Source: Deinococcus sp.
GTDB taxonomy: Bacteria > Deinococcota > Deinococci > Deinococcales > Deinococcaceae
Direction: 5' to 3'
DNA length: 11,452 bases
NCBI GenBank assembly: GCA_018260275.1
Contig: JAGLBK010000077.1
Span: forward strand, 1-11,452
How positions within the stretch are numbered: position 1 is the first letter of the stretch; each line of letters begins with the position of its first letter. A program made the translations under genes and the position numbers. Positions 1 through 7,898 of the stretch are shown piece after piece. The notes beneath the pieces were generated by a model. It was given only the letters and a program-made list of their open reading frames with translations, was not told where the DNA came from and did not search any database.

Positions 1-1
1 C

Positions 2-580
2 GTGAGCTTCCGTGCTGACCTGAACGGTATTCGCGTGGCCCCTGAGCAGCTCATTGGGCCACCAGGGGTCTACTACGCCCAGCCCGAATTCAGCGGTGGG
101 GCACTGCGCTTTCTGGCCGCGCAACTGGGCGGCACACAGGCGGCCCTGCGGAGCGTGCGTCTGGGCTTGCGCCGCGCCGGGCGGGCAGGGGACGACGTGC
201 AGCGGCTGCGTTTTGCGGCGGTGGGGGCCAGTCTGGAAGCCGCCTGGCAGGCGGTGCTGGAAGCGCAGCGGCGGCTGGACAGGCTAACGTCAGGTGGACA
301 TCCAGACGCTCTGAAAGCCGTGCTGGCCTACGTCTCGCTGGCCCGCCTGCTGTCCGAGGACGCCTGCCTCGCCTGCGCTGAAGCCTGCGAGCGGGCGTCG
401 GGGGCACGTGGTCTGCTGCCCCCCTACCCCACCGAGCGGCTGCTGCGCGACCTGCGTCTGTATCTGCGCCAGCCTGCCCCCGACGCAGCCCGCCTGGAAG
501 TGGGGGCTTACCTGCTGGATGCCGACGAGGACGACTACGACCCGCTGGGTAGCACTGGTCTGGGTGGCGACCATGCTTGA
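2..580 (+). CDS. Acyl-CoA dehydrogenase-like protein, C-terminal part (5' end outside window)
   Basis: The reading frame is already open at the left edge, so the first visible GTG is probably internal and the true start lies upstream. The 192 visible residues match the C-terminal helical half of acyl-CoA dehydrogenase-like proteins. There is a loop with an 'LIGPPGVYY' turn (about residues 17-25), then a 'FSGGALRF..AQLGGTQAAL' helix (about 30-48), followed by long Ala/Leu/Arg-rich helices. Family members bind FAD and oxidise acyl thioesters, but this subgroup travels with PIG-L deacetylase, methyltransferase and GT2 genes and its substrate is unknown to me. The catalytic base cannot be judged from the fragment. 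The gene overlaps the next one by 8 bases, which implies translational coupling. The acidic C-terminal tail (around residues 173-180) is unremarkable. I am fairly sure of the superfamily and unsure of the reaction. Confidence 0.75.
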   Translation: MSFRADLNGIRVAPEQLIGPPGVYYAQPEFSGGALRFLAAQLGGTQAALRSVRLGLRRAGRAGDDVQRLRFAAVGASLEAAWQAVLEAQRRLDRLTSGGHPDALKAVLAYVSLARLLSEDACLACAEACERASGARGLLPPYPTERLLRDLRLYLRQPAPDAARLEVGAYLLDADEDDYDPLGSTGLGGDHA

Positions 581-1274
581 CCCCGCCCAGCTTCCCGAAC
601 CTATCTGGGTGGTCGCTCCTCACCCCGACGACGAGGCGCTGGGCTGCGGCGGCCTGCTGGCGGCGCTGAGCGACTTGGGCCGCAAGATTCACGCCCTACT
701 GGTGACCGACGGCGGCGCGTCACATCCCCATTCCGTCAAGTACCCGCGACCCGCTTTAGCGTCCCAGCGGCTGGATGAGTGGCGGGCTGGCCTGCTGGAA
801 CTGGGGGTGCCTGCTGAGCGCACGGTGGCCCTAGGCTTCCCAGACGGGGAGCTGGCCGCCTGCGACCCCGCCGAGGTACGTTCAGCCATAGCGCGGGCCT
901 GGGCCGCTTCACCCCCCGCCACGCTGCTTTTGCCCTGGCGACGCGACCCCCACCCCGACCACCGGGCCTGCTGGGCCTGTTTTGAACCGCTGCTCGGCGG
1001 CGTGCCCTGCGTGCCGGAATACACCGTCTGGCTGCCCGAGCGCGGCGAGCCAGGCGACTGGCCCCGCCCTGCCGAGGAGCTGAGTGAGTTGCTTTTCCCC
1101 CTATCGGCGGCGTGGCAACAGCGCAAGGCGAAAGCCATCGCTGCCCACCAGTCGCAACTGGGCCTGATTGACGACGACCCCAGCGGCTTTGTCCTGGCCG
1201 CAGAGATGGTGGAAAGGGCAGTAGCTGGCCCGGAGCGGTTTTTCCGGCATTCCATCGGGCGTGCTGACCTGTAA
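573..1274 (+). CDS. PIG-L family deacetylase
   Basis: This 233-residue protein belongs to the PIG-L/LmbE family of zinc-dependent N-deacetylases, which remove acetyl groups from N-acetylglucosamine-type sugars (MshB and BshB are relatives). The metal and catalytic motif HPDDE is at residues 17-21. A 'TDGGASHP' strand-loop lies near 45-52, and the second metal motif 'DPHPDH' is at 125-130, with the His spacing expected of the family. No signal peptide is visible, so it should be cytosolic. I chose the ATG at 573 because it places the motif at the usual distance from the N-terminus. The open frame continues upstream without a start that looks better; a GTG at 564 is possible. It overlaps the dehydrogenase-like gene by 8 bases and ends 9 bases before the methyltransferase. 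In other genomes the deacetylase and methyltransferase are sometimes fused. The sugar substrate is unknown. Confidence 0.9.
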   Translation: MLDPAQLPEPIWVVAPHPDDEALGCGGLLAALSDLGRKIHALLVTDGGASHPHSVKYPRPALASQRLDEWRAGLLELGVPAERTVALGFPDGELAACDPAEVRSAIARAWAASPPATLLLPWRRDPHPDHRACWACFEPLLGGVPCVPEYTVWLPERGEPGDWPRPAEELSELLFPLSAAWQQRKAKAIAAHQSQLGLIDDDPSGFVLAAEMVERAVAGPERFFRHSIGRADL

Positions 1275-1283
1275 ACTGCCCTG

Positions 1284-1880
1284 GTGACCCTGCCGCCGGA
1301 ATACTTCGAGCATGTCTACGGAAACAGCGACGACCCCTGGAACTTCGAGAGCAGTCCTTACGAGGCGGCCAAATATGCCCAGACTCTGGCCGCGCTACCA
1401 CGCTCCCGCTACGCCCGCGCTCTGGAAATCGGCTGTTCTATTGGAGTGCTGACAGCCCTGCTGGCCCCGCGTGCCGAGCACCTGACCGCGCTCGACGTCA
1501 ACGCGCAGGCCCTGGAACGCACCCGTCAGCGCCTGGAGCAGGCTGACCTCCTGGGCGGCGTGACCCTGCTCCAGCGCCGTCTGCCCGACGAGCTACCGGA
1601 CGGCCCCTTTGACCTGGTGCTGCTCTCCGAGGTGCTGTACTACCTCGGTCCGGACGACTTGGAGCGGGCGCTGGACGCTGTTCTGGCACGGCTGGAAACT
1701 GGCGGCACACTACTGCTGGTTCACTGGACACCCCCGGTTCACGACTACCCGCAAACGGGCGACGCAGTGCATGAGGCGGCCCTGCGACGAGTGAAAACTG
1801 GTGCACTGCGGCACCTGAAAGCCGAGCGTCACGGCGACGAGCAGGAAGGCTACCGGCTGGATCTGTTCGAGCGGTGCTGA
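1284..1880 (+). CDS. NodS-like class I SAM-dependent methyltransferase
   Basis: The 198-residue protein has the NodS-type start 'YFEHVYGNSDDPWNFESSPYE' spread over residues 7-27. The SAM-binding motif I follows, 'LEIGCSIGVLT' at 47-57, then the acidic end of strand 2 ('TALDVN', about 68-73) and a 'DLVLLSEVLYYL' motif IV region near 110-121. NodS methylates the deacetylated amino sugar of Nod factors, so a methyltransferase of this type directly after a PIG-L deacetylase suggests N-methylation of a freed amine; that step is inference. The start is GTG at 1284, 9 bases after the deacetylase stop, with no clear Shine-Dalgarno, so it probably depends on coupled translation. The C-terminus ends 8 bases before the stop of the convergent glycosyltransferase, with no terminator between them. 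Confidence 0.88.
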   Translation: MTLPPEYFEHVYGNSDDPWNFESSPYEAAKYAQTLAALPRSRYARALEIGCSIGVLTALLAPRAEHLTALDVNAQALERTRQRLEQADLLGGVTLLQRRLPDELPDGPFDLVLLSEVLYYLGPDDLERALDAVLARLETGGTLLLVHWTPPVHDYPQTGDAVHEAALRRVKTGALRHLKAERHGDEQEGYRLDLFERC

Positions 1881-1888
1881 ACTGAATT

Positions 1889-2953
1889 TCAGCGTGTTCT
1901 GAAGCCCTGCCCGCCATACTCTGCCAGGGCTTCTCGCACTTCCTGGAGCGCCTGACGCACCGGAACCGGGGAGAACTCGGCGGCCCAGTATCCGGACCGG
2001 TCGCGTGCAGCTTGCAATGCCTCCAGCGCCAGACCACAGGTCGCAAAATCCACAGTGACGGCTTCACCCGCGTCCAGCCGCCACGCCCGGCGCAGGACCG
2101 CGGCCTGAGGCGGGGTCAATTCGCCTGCCCGGTAATATTCCTGCGCCAGCCGCTCAGCCCACGCAGCGGCGACCAGTTCGGGGCCACCCGGTACCCGCCA
2201 GCCCCCCGGCCCGCTGTGCCACTCGCCCAGCTGAGTAGACAGCCCCACCGGAACCCGCCCACTGAGCCGCGCACTGGTGTAGACCCGCGCGGCGTGGGTG
2301 TGGCACAACGGCAGGTCAGCCCGCGCCAGCGCCGCGACGAGCGCCATATCTTCCAGGCAACTCACATCTGGGAGGCCGCCCACCGCCCGGTACGCCCGCA
2401 CCGTCAGCGCCAGATTCGCACCGAAATGCTGCCAGTGGGTCGGCGCAGGTTCGTTCAGGCAGGCGACCCGGTGACGCAGCTGCGCGGCGGCCTGCCGATA
2501 CCCCGTATCCAGCAAATACACCGCACGCAGCGGTAAAGGCAGGGCGTGGCGCTCAGCGCGTCGGAGCTGAATCCGGCCAGCGCTAGCCGCCCAGCCTTGC
2601 TCCAGCGGCGCGACCAGAGCGCCCAGCCAGTCGGGGTCGGCTTCACTATCGGCGTCAGTGCTGACGACAATCCCGTCCTTACCAGCCATCTCCGCCCCGG
2701 TATCGAGCGCCAGCCGCCGCGCCCCGACCACGTTGGCCTGTTCGGGGGGCAGAGTCACTTCCAGCACACACAGGCTCAAACCAGGCTGCTGCTGGGCCAC
2801 CGCGCGGGCCTGCGCCGCCGTATCGTCCTGGCAATTGTTCGCCATCACCAGCACTTCGAAAGGTCGGGGGTAATTCTGCGCTGCCAGAGCCGTCAATGTC
2901 CGGCTGATGCCGTTTCCTTCATCACGGGCGGGAATGGCGACGACGACGTTCAC
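1889..2953 (-). CDS. Glycosyltransferase family 2 (GT-A fold)
   Basis: A 354-residue inverting GT-A glycosyltransferase. It opens with the family strand 'VVVAIPARDE' (3-12), then 'VLVMANNCQDDT' (34-45), and has the metal and nucleotide-sugar binding D-x-D motif as 'STDADS' (98-103). The acceptor-side acidic motif 'CLEDMAL' is near 199-205, and Glu201-Asp202 would hold the catalytic base. No transmembrane segment is obvious, so it should act in the cytosol. The start is GTG at 2953; no upstream alternative is better, and no Shine-Dalgarno is visible. It faces the dehydrogenase/deacetylase/methyltransferase genes tail to tail with 8 bases between, although in other genomes such a glycosyltransferase usually sits in the same operon. 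Donor and acceptor cannot be deduced. Confidence 0.88.
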   Translation of the reverse strand: MNVVVAIPARDEGNGISRTLTALAAQNYPRPFEVLVMANNCQDDTAAQARAVAQQQPGLSLCVLEVTLPPEQANVVGARRLALDTGAEMAGKDGIVVSTDADSEADPDWLGALVAPLEQGWAASAGRIQLRRAERHALPLPLRAVYLLDTGYRQAAAQLRHRVACLNEPAPTHWQHFGANLALTVRAYRAVGGLPDVSCLEDMALVAALARADLPLCHTHAARVYTSARLSGRVPVGLSTQLGEWHSGPGGWRVPGGPELVAAAWAERLAQEYYRAGELTPPQAAVLRRAWRLDAGEAVTVDFATCGLALEALQAARDRSGYWAAEFSPVPVRQALQEVREALAEYGGQGFRTR

Positions 2954-2964
2954 AGCTGGAAGGC

Positions 2965-2992
2965 AGTATACGGGGCAGGCCCCGGCACTTAA
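2965..2992 (-). promoter_or_regulatory. Candidate promoter of the GT2 gene
   Basis: On the - strand a TATACT -10 box occupies 2965-2970 and ends 11 bases before the GTG start at 2953. A weak -35 (TTAAGT, 2987-2992) lies 16 bases further upstream. If used, the transcript would begin within a few bases of the start codon, which fits the missing Shine-Dalgarno. The -10 is good and the -35 is poor. Confidence 0.35.
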
Positions 2993-3025
2993 GGCGCCCG
3001 TGAAGGTTCCTGAAGGTGACTGGGA

Positions 3026-3039
3026 ACTGACCAGTCAGT
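3026..3039. promoter_or_regulatory. Dyad in the divergent GT2/GT4 intergenic region
   Basis: ACTGAC and GTCAGT (6-base arms) flank a 2-base centre, forming a perfect 14-bp dyad. Just upstream, TGAAGGT is repeated at 3001-3007 and 3011-3017, one helical turn apart. The gap between the two divergent glycosyltransferase genes (2954-3195) holds nothing else I can name. I see no convincing + strand promoter there, only a weak TTATAG near 3084. The dyad has the size of a regulator-binding half-turn pair, but no regulator is indicated. Confidence 0.3.
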
Positions 3040-3195
3040 GAGAATGTGATGATGAACGCTGTTATTAGCGACGCTTTGTTTTGTTATAGGTCAAATTGTT
3101 CTGGCCTTTTTCGCTCTCAGGTTCACCACGCTAGAGCAGCACGCCCCCATCAACATTGAGCCGGATTGCCCCGCGTCCGGGAAGGAACGACGACT

Positions 3196-4384
<1,189 letters not shown>

Positions 4385-4392
<8 letters not shown>

Positions 4393-5527
4393 AACTGAAC
4401 ACCGCCCCGAAAGCAGCCAGCCCTTCGATTACCTCATCGTGGGAGCGGGCTTTGCTGGCTCGGTGCTGGCTGAGCGCCTCGCCAGCGTGGGCAAACGAAT
4501 CTTAATAGTGGACAAGCGCCCCCACATCGGCGGCAACGCTTACGACTGTTACGACGACGCGGGCGTGCTCATTCACCCTTACGGCCCACACATCTTCCAT
4601 ACCAATTCCAAAGACGTGTTTGACTACCTCTCGCAGTTCACGGCCTGGCGGCCTTATCAGCACCGCGTACTGGCGAGCGTAGACGGGCAGCAGTTGCCCA
4701 TTCCCATCAACCTCGATACCGTCAACCGCCTGTATGGGCTGAACCTCACGTCCTTTCAGGTAGAAGAGTTTTTTGCATCGGTGGCCGAGAAAGTCGAGCA
4801 GGTCAAGACCAGTGAGGACGTGGTGGTCAGCAAGGTAGGGCGCGACCTGTACAACAAATTCTTCCGGGGATACACCCGCAAGCAGTGGGGGCTAGACCCC
4901 AGCGAACTGGACGCCAGCGTCACCGCCCGCGTACCCACCCGCACCAATCGCGACGACCGTTATTTTGCCGACACTTTTCAGGCGATGCCGCTGCACGGCT
5001 ACACCCGGATGTTTCAGAACATGCTGGCTCACCCGAATATCAAGGTGATGCTGAACACCGACTACCGCGAAGTGATTGGCCTGATTCCCCACGCCCACCT
5101 GATTTACACCGGCCCGGTGGACGCCTTTTTTGACTACCGCTTTGGCCGCCTGCCCTACCGCAGCCTGGAATTCAGGCACGAGACGCATGACGTGGAGCAA
5201 CTGCTCCCAGTCGGCACCGTCAACCATCCCAACGACTATGCCTACACCCGCATCAGCGAGTTCAAGCACATCACCGGGCAGCGCCACCACCAGACCAGCG
5301 TGGTCTACGAGTATCCCCGCGCCGAGGGCGACCCCTACTACCCGGTGCCCCGGCCCGAAAATGCCGAGCTCTACAAACGCTATGAGGCGCTGGCCGACGC
5401 TGAACCGAACGTGACCTTCGTGGGACGGCTGGCGACGTACCGGTACTACAACATGGATCAGGTGGTGGCGCAGGCGCTGGCGACCTTCCGCCGCCTGACT
5501 GGCGAGAAAGAGCAGAGCGGCCAGTAA
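4385..5527 (+). CDS. glf: UDP-galactopyranose mutase
   Basis: A 380-residue flavoenzyme that interconverts UDP-galactopyranose and UDP-galactofuranose in the cytosol, supplying the five-membered-ring donor for surface polysaccharides. The FAD-binding Rossmann motif GAGFAG is at 20-25, followed by 'DKRPHIGGNAYD' (43-54) and the 'HPYGPHIFHT' isoalloxazine-side loop (64-73). 'FFRGYTRKQWGLDP' and the Arg/Tyr-rich C-terminal segments with 'YRYYNMDQV' near the end are characteristic of the family. From memory the sequence is very close to the structurally studied Deinococcus radiodurans enzyme. The first dozen residues are an extra polar extension before the conserved 'FDYLIVG'. GGAG sits 7 bases before the ATG, inside the end of the preceding glycosyltransferase gene, so the pair is almost certainly co-transcribed and translationally coupled. 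Confidence 0.97.
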
Positions 5528-5547
5528 GCCGGGCCGGGTACATATTC

Positions 5548-5566
5548 ATTGTCCCTGAGCGACAAT
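5548..5566. repeat. Small hairpin after glf
   Basis: ATTGTC (5548-5553) and GACAAT (5561-5566) form a perfect 6-bp inverted repeat around a 7-base loop, 20 bases beyond the glf stop. GGCCGG (5532-5537) and CCGGCC (5582-5587) can pair outside it. It is AT-rich and has no following T run, so it is more likely part of the 3' fold of the mRNA than a terminator on its own. Confidence 0.35.
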
Positions 5567-5586
5567 CAAGATCACTCCAATCCGGC

Positions 5587-5611
5587 CAGGGTGCTACACA
5601 GTGCCCTGTTT
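5587..5611 (+). terminator. Candidate terminator of the GT4-glf operon
   Basis: CAGGGTGCT (5587-5595) pairs with AGTGCCCTG (5600-5608) around an ACAC loop. As + strand RNA this gives a 9-bp stem with two G-U pairs, followed directly by UUU. On the other strand the two wobble pairs become A-C mismatches, so the hairpin favours transcripts coming from glf. The T run is short, so efficiency is uncertain. Confidence 0.55.
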
Positions 5612-5680
5612 CCGACTCTTCCAGATCCTGAAAATGACAGAGGTGATCCTCAGATCGACCGGGAAAGCGAGAATCGTTAA

Positions 5681-5753
5681 AAGTACGTTGCACTGGAAAT
5701 GGAAAGGCTTCGGTGGTATTCCGGAAACTCGCCAGATCAAGTGCAACGTACTT
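5681..5753. repeat. 73-bp element with perfect 14-bp terminal inverted repeats
   Basis: AAGTACGTTGCACT (5681-5694) is exactly mirrored by AGTGCAACGTACTT (5740-5753), with 45 bases between. It lies between two convergent operons, 52 bases beyond the MFS gene stop. Read on the - strand the second arm runs into TTTTAA, so it may serve as a long-loop terminator for the marR-MFS transcript. The perfect arms without a tight loop also resemble a small non-autonomous transposable element or a solo insertion remnant, and the flanks are TTAA-like on the left and AATT on the right. No transposase coding is convincing here. Confidence 0.6.
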
Positions 5754-5805
5754 AATTGTCTATCTGATGGACAGCCTGACTCCCATCTGAGCGACTCTTT
5801 AGAGG

Positions 5806-7278
5806 TTACTGCTCTTCCACCGGCTGTGGTTGCGGCGTGGGCAAAAGGTAGGCCAGAACCGCACTCAGCGCACTGAGGGCCGTGAGCAACCAGAAGGCGG
5901 TTTTCAGGCCGCTGATGAAGGGGGCCAGGGTACTGGCGGGCAGATTGCTGCTCAGGCCGATGAAGACCTGCAGCATCACGTCACGCGGCACCTCGCTGAC
6001 CACGATGCTCAGGGTAAAGATGATGGCGACCACGCCACCGGCACTCAGCAGCAGGCTGCGCATCCCGGCGGCCACCCCGCGCCGGTCAGGGGCGACGGTG
6101 CCCATGATGAGGCTGGAGTTGGGCGAGTTGAACAGGCCGTTGCCCAGGCCGGAAACGAACATCAGCGTAGCAATCAGCCAGTACGGTGTGTGCAGTCCCA
6201 GCGTCAGTGCCAGCCCACCCAGCGCCAGCGTGCCCAGCACCAGGCCCCACTGCAGTAGGCGCCGGGCGTCTATACGGTCAGCCAGGCGGCCCGCGAACGG
6301 CGAGGCCAGCAGCAGGCCCACGGCCACCGGGCTGAGCATCACGCCCGCCACCACGGCGTCGATGCCCTTGGCCCCCTGAAAATAGAATACGAACAGGAAG
6401 GTCAGGGCCATCCGCACCACCGAGTTCAGGAAGGCCATAACGTTGTTCAGCGAGAAGGCGCGGTCCCGGAACAGCCCCAGGTCCAGCATGGGCGCACGCA
6501 CCCGGCCCTCGATGACCACGAAGAGGACCAGTCCGGCCACGCCCGCCAGCAGCAGCGGCAACACCCCGTTCCAGGACTGGATGCCGCCCTGCGAGAGACC
6601 GATCATCAGCAGCGCGAATCCGGCGGCGTAGGTCAGGTTGCCCCACAGGTCGAAGGGGTCGCCGCTGTCCCGCTTGGCCGCCAGGTCGCGCAGGGTAAAG
6701 GCGGCCCAGAGGGTACCCAGCAACCCGAGCGGCACGTTGAACCAGAAGACCCATTTCCAGCCCAGCGCGGTCAGTGCCCCGCCGATGATCGGCCCCAGGA
6801 TGCTGCCCACCGCCACCATCATCTGGTTGGTGCCGATGGCGAGGCCCAGTTCCTGGCGCGGAAAGGCGTCGGTGACGATGGCGCTGGAGTTCGCCAGCAA
6901 AAAGGCCCCACCCACGCCCTGAAGCGCCCGCAGCGCGATGAGCAGCGGCACACTGCTGGTAAACCCCGCCAGCAGCGAGGCCAGGGTAAAGACCGCGAAG
7001 CCCCCGACGTACAGCCGCTTGCGCCCCAGCATGTCCGACAGGCGTCCCACGTTCAGCACCAGCACAGTCTGGGTGACGTTGTAGGCCAGCAGAATCCAGA
7101 TGAGATTGAGCAGGCTGGTATGCAGGTCGCGCAGCAGCGTGGGCAGCGCGATAATCAGCGTGCCCGAGTTCATAGAGGCCATCAGCGCCCCCAGGCTGGT
7201 CACGCTGAGCGCCAGCCACTTGTAGGCGAAGCGTTCGTGGAGTTTGACTGGAGTGCTGGAACTGGTAGGGGTGCTCAT
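5806..7278 (-). CDS. MFS drug exporter, DHA2 (14-helix) type
   Basis: A 490-residue proton-driven exporter of the major facilitator superfamily in the inner membrane. Fourteen hydrophobic segments can be traced. Motif A between helices 2 and 3 reads 'GRLSDMLGRKR' (78-88). The antiporter motif C in helix 5 contains 'GSILGPIIGG' (158-167). Members with this layout (EmrB/QacA-like) expel drugs, dyes or other lipophilic compounds. Helix 1 reads 'ASMNSGTLIIALP', where most DHA2 members have an acidic 'LD' pair, so an Asp has become Asn. The start ATG at 7278 overlaps the marR stop by 4 bases (ATGA), and GGAGG sits 8 bases before it, so it is translated together with its regulator. The pairing suggests that a compound sensed by the MarR protein is exported by this pump; the substrate is unknown. 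Confidence 0.93.
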   Translation of the reverse strand: MSTPTSSSTPVKLHERFAYKWLALSVTSLGALMASMNSGTLIIALPTLLRDLHTSLLNLIWILLAYNVTQTVLVLNVGRLSDMLGRKRLYVGGFAVFTLASLLAGFTSSVPLLIALRALQGVGGAFLLANSSAIVTDAFPRQELGLAIGTNQMMVAVGSILGPIIGGALTALGWKWVFWFNVPLGLLGTLWAAFTLRDLAAKRDSGDPFDLWGNLTYAAGFALLMIGLSQGGIQSWNGVLPLLLAGVAGLVLFVVIEGRVRAPMLDLGLFRDRAFSLNNVMAFLNSVVRMALTFLFVFYFQGAKGIDAVVAGVMLSPVAVGLLLASPFAGRLADRIDARRLLQWGLVLGTLALGGLALTLGLHTPYWLIATLMFVSGLGNGLFNSPNSSLIMGTVAPDRRGVAAGMRSLLLSAGGVVAIIFTLSIVVSEVPRDVMLQVFIGLSSNLPASTLAPFISGLKTAFWLLTALSALSAVLAYLLPTPQPQPVEEQ

Positions 7279-7784
7279 GCCGTGACCTCCAGTGTGTGTT
7301 CGTGGGACGGCGTACTTTCCTGAGCAGCCTGCGCTCCCTGCTGGCGCTGCTGCAGGTGGTGCTCGATACGCGAGAGCAATTCAATCATCTGGTCCGTCTC
7401 CTCCGGCGAGAGCGGTGAGAAGACGTCCTGGAAGTACCGATGCATCTGCGGCACCACCTGTTCCAGCAGGGCGGTGCCCCGGAGCGTGATTTGCAGGGTC
7501 AGGTAACGGCGGTCCTCGCCGCGCACCCGGGTCAGCAGCCCGTCGTGTTCCAGCCGGTCCACGATGCCGGTCACGTTGCCGGGCGTGACGCCTATGCGCT
7601 CGGCGATTTCGCCGGGACTGCGCTCCTGCTCATGCAGCTGGCGCAGCACCCGGAACTGCGGTGTGGTCAGGCCGCTGGCCGAAAGCTGGGCAGTGACGCT
7701 GCGGCCCAGCAGCGGATAAAGGCGGTCCAGCGCGACCCACAGCCGAACGTGTGCGGGGCGGTCCGAAAGGGAAGGGACAGACAT
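7275..7784 (-). CDS. MarR family transcriptional regulator
   Basis: A 169-residue winged-helix regulator. Helices of the dimer interface occupy about 12-36. The DNA-binding core follows, with 'LTTPQFRVLRQLHEQERSPGEIAERIGVTPGNVTGIVDRLEHDGLL' spread over 39-84, and the recognition helix is near 66-80. The wing 'RVRGEDRRYLTLQITLRG' (86-103) has the usual D-x-R pattern. Such proteins usually repress their own operon and release DNA when they bind an aromatic or lipophilic ligand. It heads a two-gene operon with the MFS exporter. The ATG at 7784 has no Shine-Dalgarno in front of it and lies 7 bases from a good -10 box, so translation is probably leaderless. The Gln-rich C-terminal tail is not conserved in the family. 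Confidence 0.94.
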   Translation of the reverse strand: MSVPSLSDRPAHVRLWVALDRLYPLLGRSVTAQLSASGLTTPQFRVLRQLHEQERSPGEIAERIGVTPGNVTGIVDRLEHDGLLTRVRGEDRRYLTLQITLRGTALLEQVVPQMHRYFQDVFSPLSPEETDQMIELLSRIEHHLQQRQQGAQAAQESTPSHEHTLEVTA

Positions 7785-7791
7785 GCCAGGT

Positions 7792-7820
7792 AATATAAGC
7801 TTAAAGAGTATAAGTGTAAA
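7792..7820 (-). promoter_or_regulatory. Promoter of the marR-MFS operon (leaderless)
   Basis: On the - strand TTTACA (7815-7820) and TATATT (7792-7797) are separated by exactly 17 bases, close to the sigma-70-type consensus. Only 7 bases separate the -10 box from the marR ATG at 7784, so the mRNA should start at or next to the start codon. Confidence 0.7.
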
Positions 7821-7821
7821 G
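7794..7821. repeat. Tandem 13-bp repeat over the marR promoter, likely operator
   Basis: TATAAGCTTAAAG (7794-7806) and TATAAGTGTAAAG (7809-7821) agree at 11 of 13 positions and repeat with a 15-bp period. They cover both promoter boxes, so a protein bound here would block RNA polymerase. The first copy contains the 8-bp palindrome TAAGCTTA (7796-7803). Position and AT-richness fit a MarR operator; a direct rather than inverted repeat is less usual for this family. Confidence 0.5.
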
Positions 7822-7880
7822 TAACTTGGTATGGTCTAGCAGTAAAAGAGGGCAAGGGCACGAGCAAGCAACAGGAATTG

Positions 7881-7898
7881 AAGTGCTTATGGGCACTT
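7881..7898 (-). terminator. Weak hairpin at the end of the chromate-transporter pair
   Basis: AAGTGC (7881-7886) and GCACTT (7893-7898) form a perfect 6-bp stem with a 6-base loop that includes part of the second chrA stop codon. No T run follows on the - strand, so it may only slow polymerase or protect the mRNA end. The rest of the gap to marR (7822-7880) shows nothing I can name. Confidence 0.3.

Noticed and set aside
90..692. Long antisense open frames opposite the dehydrogenase-like and PIG-L genes (also 689-1255 and 736-1401)
   Set aside because: They are Arg/Pro/Gly/Ala-rich shadows of high-GC coding DNA, match no family, and lie over well-supported genes.
1882..1892. CTGAATTTCAG palindrome between the convergent methyltransferase and GT2 stops
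   Set aside because: Only 5-bp AT-rich arms and no T run; too small to call a terminator or operator.
2012..2992. Open frames on the + strand across the GT2 gene
   Set aside because: Composition is non-protein-like, while the - strand frame has full GT2 motifs.
2954..3195. Deinococcus radiation/desiccation response motif upstream of the glycosyltransferase genes
   Set aside because: No sequence resembling the TTATG...CATAA palindrome could be found here or in front of the other operons.
5601..5876. 91-residue open frame in the glf/MFS gap, considered as a transposase remnant within the inverted-repeat element
   Set aside because: No recognisable transposase motif, no ribosome site, and it runs into the end of the MFS gene on the other strand.
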